Below are positions 49,171 to 59,798 of a stretch of DNA of 64,000 bases, piece by piece. The notes beneath the pieces are model-generated. The model made no database searches, was not told the origin of the DNA, and was given only the letters and a program-made list of their open reading frames with translations. The position numbers and the translations under genes were made by a program. The stretch's first letter is position 1. Each line of letters starts with the position of its first letter. This DNA comes from Trema orientale (lineage: Eukaryota > Streptophyta > Magnoliopsida > Rosales > Cannabaceae). The DNA is taken from positions 1,297,888 through 1,361,887 of the forward strand of contig JXTC01000034.1 of NCBI GenBank assembly GCA_002914845.1, written 5' to 3'.

Positions 49171-49941
49171 ACTTATATTAATTTTTTTTAATGTGTTTTT
49201 TTGTTATCGAATTATAATGTGTATTTTTGCTATGAAATTATTTTAAATTTTAATTTAAAATTTTAAATTATATTTTATGTTTCAAATATTTTATATTTAT
49301 TTCTATTTTTATTTTTTATAATTTTATTTCTAATTTTAAGAATTTAATTATATAAAAAAAATTATTACATCTATGTCGTCGCTATTATGTCGTCGCTATA
49401 CCTATATTTAAATATATATTTTTAAAAAAAATATACCTATAGCGACGAAAAATGCCGTCGCTGTAACTAAATTTAAATATATATTTTTTTAAAAATATAC
49501 CTATAGCGACGACATTTATCGTCACTATAACTACATTTAAATATATTTTTTAAAAAAATATATACCTATAGCGACGAGAATTGTTGTCGCTATAGTGTAA
49601 CGACGGCCACCATCGTCGTTTTTAACTCATCGTCCGACGACATTTTAGCGGCGACAGTCTACTATACCGACGGCACGTTTTGTCGTCGCTATATATATCT
49701 ATACCGACGGATCTATACCGATGACTCATTAACGACGACATTATCGTCCCGATAGATCTACAGCGACGACTTTTTGATCTATAACGACGACATTTGTCGC
49801 CAGTGTAGGGCCTTTTTCCTGTAGTGTACAACATGACTTAAAAGCATAGTACGACACATTTAAATATAGCACGACACAACTAAAATGTGAGTCGTGTCAG
49901 GCACAGTGCAAAGTACACTATTTGATAGCTCTATGTATTAT

Positions 49942-51223
49942 AAGACGTGCCAAGTAAATACGGTAGATGATTTAAGTTGTTTAGCTAGATATGTAAGCAA
50001 CAGACGCGATTGTAATATTATTATTGCTATATATATGATATGAACTCCATACTTGTGTATAGGGTTATGCTTATGGCCGATGGTATTTGAATAACATCAT
50101 CCTCATCACTAAATATTCGAGCATATTAAGACCTTTTATTAAAGTTAGTGTCCCAATTGCAATATCCTTACGTATATTATATAATTAAACTTTCTCTCTC
50201 TCATTTTCATTCCACCCCCGACTATGCTTTCTGGTAATGTAAAATTGGTAAAATTCTAAGTCTCATGTTTGAACAATTGTAGAATTAACTTGCTCTATAT
50301 ATAGGATCGATGGACCTAGTCACAACCTAAATTATCCTACCCATCAGGGGTGATTTTAAGTTCATAAAACAATTGTTTTGGTTCCTCTATACCATATCAG
50401 ACGGCTGCTGCATGACAAATTGTCTTGATTAATTATACAAATGAGAATCAAACCGATAATTAGCAATATTGTATTTTCTTTTTTTCCCCCTTTTTTATTC
50501 AAGTTGTCGTAAACGTTGACCCTTTTTTTTGGTAAATCATAAACGTTTGACGTTAATCACAATTAAAAGTTGCATTATCATATGTAAACATAACAATAAT
50601 CAAGTTTAGAAGGAGAATTAAGAAAACATATGTGGTGATCTTATCGTTAAAAAAAACTTCATTAACTAACACGCTAATAAATCATAAGTGAAGTTTGAAT
50701 AGAATATTTTCTGTTTTTAGATGAGACAAACTAAAATGTTAAAAATTCGGATAAGACATGAACTTATCAGCATAGTTGACAAAATTAAACCTTCAATTTT
50801 TTTTTCTCTTCTCTTTGAATTTACTTGACACTACAAATTAATAAAACATAGTGCGAACATAAATATCATACGGGCGTAACGCATAAAAAAAAAATTAAGG
50901 AAGCTTCTTAATTCTTGTAAACTACTCCAACAAAACGGGGTAATGTGGGAACGGTCAAGTACTAGCTGACTTACCCATTACATTAGCATTACATTCTTAG
51001 GTGGCAATATTTAATTGCTCAAAACTCAAAAGAGAAGGGAGTCGGAATTTGACCTGAGGGAGCCTCAAAATGAACAGTGAACGCCAACAAAAACAGATGA
51101 GCATATTCACACGTGCGAACATAATTTGTACCCGTATGAGGGGCCAGCGCGTACGGCTCAATCTTCCTTTAATTTAATTTTCTCTCTAATTCTCCGCCGA
51201 GTATTACGAGCGCGTCGGTGAAC
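49942..51223 (+). other. Intergenic / upstream region of the intact bHLH gene
   Basis: No ORF of note. It contains TTGAC words at 50515 and 50549 and a CACGTG at 51110. Confidence 0.5.
51110..51115 (+). promoter_or_regulatory. G-box (CACGTG) upstream of the bHLH gene
   Basis: A perfect palindromic CACGTG about 110 bases before the TATA box. It is the site type bound by bHLH proteins with His-Glu-Arg contacts, like the one encoded just downstream. Occupancy is inferred. Confidence 0.45.
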
Positions 51224-51233
51224 CTATATAATA
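51224..51233 (+). promoter_or_regulatory. TATA box of the bHLH gene
   Basis: CTATATAATA, about 25-35 bases before the inferred leader exon. Confidence 0.6.
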
Positions 51234-51259
51234 GACTGCCAAAAATTCATTTGCCTGAC

Positions 51260-51303
51260 AAATTGGACAAAGAAACTTAGTCTCAGTCCTTAATTTCTCA
51301 AAG
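51260..51303 (+). other. Non-coding leader exon of the bHLH gene
   Basis: Ends CTCAAAG before a GTAAGC donor at 51304. The following intron would run to an acceptor shortly before the ATG at 51695; the exact acceptor is not clear. The upstream boundary is a guess from the TATA position. Confidence 0.5.
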
Positions 51304-51694
51304 GTAAGCATATTCATCACCGAGTTTTCTTCACAGTCCCCTAGCTAGTTCTTCTCCCAACTCTAATGGTTTTTTCCTTAATTTCAACAAATTACTATTC
51401 TTCTAATTTTGTGGTCTTAATTAGTGTCATATATTCTCAATTTACCAAACAAAATAAGCTTTTTTTCTCGTCCACTTTTTTGGAATTTTTTTATGACGAA
51501 ATACTATCGGGGTTTTTCTTTTTTGGGATAGTAGATCGATGTGATTATAGTATTTTTTTTGTTTACTTATATATCTTTTATTTTCCACAAATTTATTATG
51601 CAGACTTAGTACCTTCATATATTCAGATCTGGTTCCTTTGGTTTAATATCCTTCCAGAGTCCTAGAAACAAAGTAAGAAAAAGGAGGTGGTTAA

Positions 51695-53690
51695 ATGGAA
51701 ACTCCATCAGCCAAGTGGATATCTGAACTGGTAAGACTAAATTGATTTTGTGTTATTGAAATTAATTCCTTCATAATATCCATATCCCTCAACTAAGATG
51801 TGTATTACATATAGTACTTGATTAATTTGTTAATTTATGGTTTGAATGATTGATTTGTAGGAAATGGAAGATCCCACTAGCTTTTTCCACCAATATCAGG
51901 TGGACTACTCACTTGATGACCTTAATTTCCAGTCTTTTTCTTCCGAAAGCTACTCATCTTATAACGCGAATTTCGTCCCCGAAAATCCACGAAACCTAAG
52001 TAGTAACAACACACCCTTAGAACCTCCTCAAACCGAATTTGAAAGGCCAGCCAAACAGCTCAAGACCAACAGTTGGAATTCTTGCACTACCAATAATAAT
52101 GATCAGATGAGCGCAAAGGGTTCGCCCTCGGCCTCCTCTTCACAGTTGATTTCGTTCGAGAAGTACACGAACTCGGCCGCAGCCACCCCCGATAACAAGC
52201 ACTATAACAATCTAGAGGGTAGTGTTATTATGAAGCCAAAAGACGAGCCCGGATTGAATGGATATAATATGGTTTTTCAGTCTTCCTGTGAAGCCCAGAT
52301 TTGTTCACCAAATCATGGTCAAGGGGTGAAGAGGGCTGTTGGTTCGATGAGTAGGTCTCCGTTACATGCTCAAGATCATGTTATAGCTGAAAGAAAGCGC
52401 CGAGAGAAGCTCAGTCAACGGTTTATAGCTCTTTCAGCTGTTGTTCCGGGTCTAAAGAAGGTACTATTATTACCAATATTTTAATTGATTAATGGATAAT
52501 TAATTTTATGTTGAGTACTTGTTTTTTTTTTTTTTTAATTTTCTGGGTTCTGATAAAACAACTTGATTTAGTACTTTTGAATCAATCAATGCTATCGCTT
52601 TAGTTTCGGCCTTACCAAAACAATTAATTAGCTAGCTTTTTCACTAACTTGCAGCCTTTCAATGCAAGAAAGAGTTTATTGTATTAGAAAGTGTTTTTTT
52701 TCATATTAAACTTTAATGAAATTAACCCACGTGACTAGTATAGCACTACTTTTTCTATCGTGGAGTGAATCACTACATATAGTTAGTAGCTAGTAGTTGT
52801 TTCAATGAGTAACACATTTCTTGATAGTAGGAATTAGTACTGTCAAAATTAATTTAAAGTAGTACTGGCTTTAATTATTTTAGTATATGCACAGATTATA
52901 ATGGAATATATGATCAATGCACAATTCAACTTCCTTAGAAATAAATTTAAGTTTCACGTATTTATAAAATATTAATAAAGATTTCTTAAGTATTAATGAA
53001 GTTAATTGATTTGAGAACAGATGGACAAGGCTTCTGTCCTTGGAGATGCAATCAAGTACATAAAAAATCTTCAAGAACGGTTGAACACACTTGAGGAACA
53101 AACAGCAAAGAAGACCGTTGAATCAGTAGTTTTCGTGAAGAGATCTCAGCTCTCTGGCGACGACGAAACCTCCTCCTCCGACGAGAACTTCGATAGCAAC
53201 TCCGGCCAGCCACTTCCCGAAATCGAAGCGAGGGTTTCGGGCAAGGACGTTCTGATAAGAATCCACTGCGAGAAACACAAAGGGTGTATAGCTAACATAC
53301 TCAACCAAATAGAGAAGCTTCACCTCACTATTGTCGATAGCAGTGTCTTACAATTTGGCGGTTCTACTAATCATATTACTATTGTTGCTCAGGTATTTAT
53401 CGTCAAGAACTTTTTAAATTCAATTGTTTTTGTTCATATTAGATTACCCTAAGTAAACATATAGGATTACAAAGATTGTGATACTTAGATTAAATAATTA
53501 CAAATTAAAGGGACTCATTTGGCTTCCTATTTTTGGTCTTTAAAAGAGTATTTTATTTATCTGATTTTAGTCCAAGATTCATCGTAATTTTTTTTTTTTT
53601 TCCATGTAGATGGACGTGGAGTACAGCATGAAAGTGAAGGATCTAGTAAGAAATCTAAGACAAGCATTACTCAAGATAAACAGAAAATGA
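51695..53690 (+). CDS. bHLH transcription factor, subgroup IVa (bHLH18/19/20/25-like), intact, four coding exons
   Basis: Spliced CDS join 51695-51730, 51861-52460, 53021-53392, 53610-53690. Every intron is GT-AG, all joins are in phase 0, and the product is 362 residues, normal for the family. The N-terminus METPSAKWISELEMEDPTSF and the SLDDLNFQSFSSES and RPAKQLKTNSW (74-84) motifs are hallmarks of this subgroup. The basic region starts at His185 (HVIAERKRR). His, Glu and Arg stand at the positions that read CACGTG, so G-box DNA binding is expected. Helix 1-loop-helix 2 runs to about residue 239 (MDKASVLGDAIKYIKNLQERL) and continues as a short zipper. A Ser/Asp-rich linker (255-275) leads to a C-terminal ACT-like dimerisation domain (about 277-358). 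It is nuclear and acts as a dimer. Known subgroup members work in jasmonate signalling, iron-uptake control and terpenoid pathway regulation; which role applies here cannot be told. A broken tandem copy lies upstream. Confidence 0.93.
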
Positions 53691-53919
53691 CTAGATTCGT
53701 TCAAGCCTGCTTTCGGATACATTTATGTTAAAAGCTATAGCTCAATCGTGTTGACCAGGAATAATAATAAGTTCAGATGACAAAAGTTCTTTTCTCGTAC
53801 GTGTTTGTTTTTGGTATTCAAGACTTTTTGAAAGAAAGGAATATGCACTAAAATCTCTCTCAAGCTTAGACCGACCACTGGCCATAATCATGAGGAACTC
53901 AGTTAGCTGACAAGTTTCG
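53691..53919 (+). other. 3' UTR / proximal flank of the bHLH gene
   Basis: Follows the TGA at 53688-53690. Part (53700-53765) resembles 21800-21900 behind the pseudogene. No clear polyadenylation signal beyond AATAATAATAAG near 53760. Confidence 0.5.
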
Positions 53920-54760
53920 TTTTTGCAGGAGGGCGTTCTTTCTTAGAACTCTTTTTTGGACGCCTTATGTGTGTCGTTTTTTGCGTGGTTGACTGTTGAC
54001 CACGTTCAATTACCCACGTGCTGTATTTTGAAAGCTTTGCAGCTTTTTTCCCGGAGGGTTTTCTTGAGAGGTTTTGAATTTTCAACGAGACCTCTTTGTT
54101 TCTCTCTTCGATCGGCTCCTTTTCTTCAAGTAATATGGTCTTGTTATAGTCGTTCTCTTCAATCTTGAGAGATCCAAAATTAGGCGTTTAACTTCTTTCT
54201 AGTTTTTACATTTGTTATGTACAAGAACTCCTTTTTCGGGTCCTCTCTAGGCCTTTGTGTGTAAACTTCTTTGTCCAGTGTACTTGTGTAAACTCCATAG
54301 GATTTTTTTTTTTTTTTTTTTGTGCTGGAAAAACTCCATAGTTAATTATATGTTAAATGTCTTCTTTCGTTGGAATATTTTTGTGATTCGACATTTTAAT
54401 TTAATTTGTTCTATTTGGTTTTGGGACCAAGTTGGATTTTACTATTTTTATTTTCAAGTTTGGAAATCTTAATGATGTGGATGTCGCATCTATATTATCT
54501 TGCGTATATATATATATTTCTCTCCATGTATAAATATATATATACATATTTATTTATGGATGTGACTCAGTCTCATATCAACTATATACAAACTAAACAT
54601 ATCGAACATTTGAACATAATAAAGGATGGTCAACGACGTGAGATGATTTTAACAGTTGCAGAAACATCAATGCATCCTATCAATTCTTTTATAAATATAA
54701 AATTTGAGACATAAAGATCCACCAAAGATTTTGTGATCTACGAGTTTATGGACCGACAGT
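53920..54760 (+). other. 3' flank block conserved with 29284-29870
   Basis: Contains GTTGACTGTTGACCACGTTCA and ACCCACGTGCTG, matching the order of motifs behind the pseudogene. Non-coding. It is either simply co-duplicated DNA or a retained regulatory block. Confidence 0.55.
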
Positions 54761-55107
54761 CTGACATGTATTGTCTTTATAATGTCCTTAGCTCTTTTTT
54801 TTTTTTTTTCTTTTGAGGAAAATATAATCTCCTCAGCTTCAAACTTCTAATATTTATTTTTTAATCCATCTATAATTATAATTTCACTTGAATATATGTA
54901 TCTATATATATGAGAAAATTTTAATTGACACTCTGTACTTAAATTTTATACATGTACTATGTATGGTGTGTGATCGATTGATTATGAAGTTTATGACGGT
55001 TATTGTAAGGTTGAGCAACACCCAATTGGAGCTAGCCACCTACTTGTTCAAAATTTTAAATTTATTGACTGGTTAATGTGTATATATATAGACATATATA
55101 ATATAAC
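54761..55107. other. Intergenic, no gene recognised
   Basis: AT-rich; a T-run at 54793-54809 and short (TA)n stretches. Confidence 0.4.
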
Positions 55108-55128
55108 AGAATTACATGTCATTATTTG

Positions 55129-55871
55129 TGATCCTTTTACAGAAATTAAAATCCATATGGTCCTAGCTCCTCATTCTCTCTCTGAAACCTTCATCTTCTT
55201 TTACACTTCTTTTTTCTCTTAATTGATTTCTACCCACCAGAGAGGGAGATCCTCCTCTCCGGTAGGATCTCCTAATTTTTTTTTATTTCCTAGTTTTGTA
55301 TTCAATAATTCTTCCATTTATGTGAAAGTCTTTATTGCCATATATACTTATTGCCATAGAAGTTTAGTTCTATCAGATTTTAGATCTGTGTAGCTTGATT
55401 TGTTTTATTTTTGTTATTTTTTTTTAATATTATTATAGATATGAACCTTATGTGATTAAAGATTTTCATTATAGACATTGCATTCTTCACGAAGATAGAC
55501 TTTATTGGGATTGATGGTGTACTTCGATATAATGAAAGATAATAACTCTTGCTCCTCTGCTTCATAAGATCTTGATCTTGTGATGTCTTTGAAGTTCACT
55601 GGCCCTTTGGTAGAAGTTGACTGTATATTTGTCGTAGATATGATGAACTCATATTTGTCTAGTAATAGAGTTAATACATAGTGGTGGTGACTTTTGTCAC
55701 TCATTCCTCATTTCGAGAATCAAGCGGCACATACACATGCTGCACATAATTTTTTCTGCATTGTTTCTTTATCTTTGTAATAAGAAATTTCCTAATTGTA
55801 TTGTTCCTATTATGTAGTAAATAATTTATTATAATAAATAATCTCTTTTCTTAAAAAAAAAAAAAAAAAGA
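55129..55871 (+). mobile_element. Poly(A)-tailed non-LTR retro-insertion (LINE fragment or processed copy)
   Basis: Ends in a run of about 17 A (55853-55869) and is flanked by near-identical 20-21 base direct repeats beginning AGAATTA and ending TTATTTG (55108-55128 and 55872-55891; one change, one indel). Long target duplications plus a 3' poly(A) are the mark of LINE-type retrotransposition. The 740-bp body has no ORF on the plus strand that I recognise. It could be a 5'-truncated LINE or a processed transcript of an unknown gene. Confidence 0.7.
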
Positions 55872-55891
55872 AGAATTATATGTCTTATTTG

Positions 55892-56843
55892 CACTCGGGA
55901 GATTACAATATTAGAATTTTATGTAACTAGTTCAGAAATAAAATAAAATAAATTACATGCATGTGTGTAAATTCACGTTTCGTTTTGAGGACGTTATAAA
56001 CACTAATTAAATTAGTTCAATTTCACGAGTTCCCAGTAGGATATATATCACAGGAAAAGTTTATTAACTAGTTATATATTATTAGTTAATTAATAAAGTT
56101 CCTTCCCATACATTTTCATCTAATCTGCAAAAACAATTCAAGCGACTGCCCCGTATCCGTAGAGCTCTGTTGAAAATTGAAAGAGTGTCAAGAAAGAAAA
56201 ATCTGTGGCTGGCCGGGGATCAATTTAATCAAATATCAAAATCAATTTCCGTAGGATCTAGAAAAATTATAGATCGAGAAGTTGTTGTAATTTTGTCCTT
56301 ATCTTCATATTATGTCACTTTCTTTTTCCAGGGGGAAAAAAAAAAGATGTTACTTACTTTGAGTACTGAAAATTAAGTAGGTTTATAAGCAAAATTAATA
56401 TCCTATCAATTACTATATGCTTATTCTCTCAAAAAAAAAAATTACTATATATATGCTTATAACAAAAAAATAATAATAACAAAAGCAACAAAGAATAATA
56501 TGATGTAAGATAAGAGATATGTCAGATTATTAGTAATTATAAACCGCTCGCCAACATGTTAATCCAACTAGTTAACTAGGAACAAATACTTCTATATATA
56601 TCATCATTAAGCACCAAAACCATTCTTATGTCAAGTTGTCATTAATTATCAACTAGCTAGCTATAAACACATATTCCCTCAGCGTTCGAGAACCATATTT
56701 CTATGGAAAAATAAGCATGAAAATTTTAAAAATAGCGAAAATGTGAAAAATAAGGCATGCCAACCAGACTATACCCTTAAGTAGACAAAGATAAAAACAA
56801 AAATTCCCTTTTGGTAGTTTGTACATTCCATTATTTTCCAAAC

Positions 56844-56875
<32 letters not shown>

Positions 56876-59307
56876 ACAACGGTAATTTTCTTTGGCGTTA
56901 CAACAATACTTATTAGTGCCCCATAAGTTGCCACACAACAATGATTTTGGCCAAAAGAATAAACTGAACATTTTCATCAGCAGGACCCCTTTTAATGTGG
57001 GTAGATGAAATTAAACCAACCCTATTGCTGACCAAAATAAAGGACCACTTATTTGTAAGACCAATAAAACGAGTATTAGCTACTATAAGAGTCAAGAATA
57101 TGCATAGGTGTCCTCAATATTCCATTAGATATTATATCGAGAAGTACACTCTCTACACCTATCAAAAGTAAACTCAAGGCAACACGTGTTAACATGCAAT
57201 AAATTAAAGGGTTGATGGAATATTGCAAATCCGAAGAGTTTTTTTTTTTCCACCGAATTATTGGACTTTGTTGGACTTGTAAGCGTAATAATGGGTCAAA
57301 TTATTTGGTCGGTGGTCGATGTTATATCCCATGAAACTTACATATTTGTCTTTTGATAGCATATATGCTAAGTTGTCAAAGGGTTTCTTCCTTTATTTCC
57401 CACTAAAGTGGAGTCCATCCCTATAGTACAAATTAATGCAAAAAGTCTTATTAACCAACAAATACGAAGCCGAAAGGGCGAAAATTGATATCCGTACGTT
57501 GAGCTTTTGGTGAGTCAAAGCACGACGAGTTGGCCTGCGAGTCACCATTGGAGAAAGTTATTAGGGCTCGGACTAAAAAGGAAAAAAGCAGAATATATGT
57601 GTTGGTTAAAGTGGTCCGGAAAAAAGGGGCCATATATAACTTGGAGTTTGATTTATTTCTTTAATTTAAGATTTTTGCTTGATCGATTAAATTTGATAAG
57701 AAATATCTGGGGGAATACCTTTTTCTTTCGATTGAAAGAAATTAATGGACGTTTGAACAGAATATAAGTGTATAAATTAATTGAAGCTGTTCCCGTTATA
57801 ATTAATTTGTTTTAAGGGAGGTAGGTTTTGCATATATCTAACATATAAAACCATAATATCGGTCAAAAATCAGGTTGTCTTTTCCAATTGGATCCTGCAC
57901 TTACAAAATATGGTGATATCTAAAATCTTGATATAGCATATTTATATATAAAGGTTTAGATCACTACTCATAATTTAAGAAACAACATAGATATATATAT
58001 ATATATATCTTCGTATGAACATAAACTAAGTTAAACTTAGGCACAACAAAATAAAACAATATATAATGAAAACTTTGGTATAAATTAATTAATGAGATAT
58101 CTGTAAATTAATGATCGGGTCATGGAAGTTGGGATGTGACGTTCATTGATGTGCAGAAAAACTATAGCTAAGGGTCAATTAGTTTTTCCCATNAGTTCTT
58201 CCTTTCATTTTCCTCCCCTTTTTTTCTCTCTTTTGGAATAACAATTAAGTTCTTAAAAAAATAATTATATAACGTTGAAACTTGATAAGTGCAATATATT
58301 AAATTGGGCAAGCGTAAGTCGGTGAGGTCTACTTAATTATTTCTTTGGTGTACAACATTAAATCATGGCGTTTTTTATTAAGTGCAAAATTGAACATTCT
58401 TTCTACCCGGCTATTTGAATGTAATCAAGCAAACAAGAAGAAAGTTTAACCATTCAAAACTTTGCTCTTCAAAAGGAATGAGAAAATCAACACTAGCACC
58501 ACAAATTGGACTACTTGCTAGGGCAAGTGACCTTTTGGCTTAATTATTTCATAGAATCACCTATCAAACTTATGTAGGGTACATTGTACTTTTCGGAAAA
58601 GATGTGAATGAATATGTCCCTCACGAGATGCGTCCGTGGTATGCGACACTACTTCCCACACGATCGAATATCTAAAGGAACAACGGATTTATTAATAATT
58701 GAAAAAAGAGAAACGTGGTTTTTTTTCTTTCTTTTTTGGGTAGTTAAGGGAATAAAACGCTAATAGATTCACGGCTTAATTATTGATCAATCAATGCATC
58801 TGTTTCAGTACGGACTCACGGACCGAGTAAGACCTTATTTGACACATCGTAATGAGTCAAGTATTGACAAATAATTACCACCTATATATACTACTTATCT
58901 ATTCAAAAATAGATTTTATACAATTTGCTAATTTGATCCATAATGGAGACAAATAATTCACGGCTTACCTCATTGTGTCGATTAAGGTTCTCATCAGCAG
59001 ATGGAGTCTTGAACTGATAAGATACTTTCATTTTGTTTAACATATGTATCAATGAATCACATTGTATAATATTGACTTGTCGTTAATTGTTACATATACA
59101 CTATAAATTATTTTATTACCTACATTTGTAAACTTGGACCATAAAATGCTACCGTACCATGGATCAATTAGCGGCAAAATTTCCTTCTTTGCTTGTTGTC
59201 ACTCATCAGTTAGCAAGGCCCAAGTTACAAACCCAAATGAAGAAGGAACCTCATACGTATTACAGCTCTTGGTTTTGGACCCTTCTCGTAAACCAGAGAG
59301 AAATTTT
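55892..59307. other. Intergenic, no gene recognised
   Basis: AT-rich. (TA)n runs lie at 56844-56870 and 57990-58007, and an ambiguous base (N) at 58193. Short frames only. Confidence 0.45.
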
Positions 59308-59798
59308 GTTGGGTTTCTAACAACTTCTACATACAAAAAAGAACGAGAAAATTAGGAAATACACGGTAAATACATAAAAGAATGGGGAAATTAGAAAATA
59401 TATGGTATTTCTAACAAAAATTGGAAAAATACAGTGTTTTTGTATTTTTTAGGGCGCGGTACGATTTGTATTAGAAAAATACTGTTTTTTAAAAAATATT
59501 TATAAAAATACCACTTTTTAAAATAATAAATAATTTCTAGTAACCAGTTTCTGGAAACTGGTAACTGGTAATCGAAGATATTTATAACTTGTATATAACT
59601 GGTAACTAGTTTTCAGTAACCAGTTTCCAGAAACCGGTAACCAGTAACTATTTTAAAAATAATAATTTTCTAAATATTTTTTAAAAAGTGATATTTCCCT
59701 AATTAAAACTGTATAAAAATTGGAAAAAATCCTAACTTCTGTATTTTTGTAATTCTTTTCGGTTTTTGTAGGTATAAGTGTTAGAAACCCTAAAAGAA
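59308..59798. repeat. Short inverted-repeat element (MITE-like)
   Basis: GGGTTTCTAACAACTT at 59315 is mirrored by the reverse complement of 59755-59798 (GGGTTTCTAACACTT), and both continue into TACNTACAAAAA. The interior contains the CTAGTAACCAG family of words. No target duplication found. Confidence 0.45.

Larger units (their letters stand above)
46979..49826. mobile_element. CACTA (En/Spm-type) non-autonomous element
   Basis: Right end, reversed, is CACTACAGGAAAAAGG. The left end is AACTACAAAAAAG, with the first C changed. The 3-bp target duplication is TAC (46976-46978, 49827-49829). Dense subterminal repeats of TATAGCGACGACAT occur in both orientations in the outer 600 bases (46995-47595) and 450 bases (49370-49800), the arrangement bound by CACTA transposase. 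No transposase is encoded. The interior holds a leader-like CT-rich segment and a GC-rich exon-like piece (47600-47872). Confidence 0.88.
38953..49933. mobile_element. hAT-type element expanded by three nested insertions
   Basis: Left end TAGAGCTGTTAAAAGGGC and the reverse complement of the right end TAGAGCTATCAAATAGTG are matching terminal repeats. A perfect 8-bp duplication TGTATTAT flanks them (38945-38952 and 49934-49941), which is the hAT signature. Removing the gypsy element, the Mutator-type element and the CACTA element leaves about 0.6 kb of non-coding host DNA, so this was a small non-autonomous copy. Confidence 0.8.

Noticed and set aside
46995-49800. GCGACGACAT repeats as a CRISPR-like or satellite array
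   Set aside because: They occur in both orientations next to CACTA termini, with irregular spacing; they are subterminal transposase sites.
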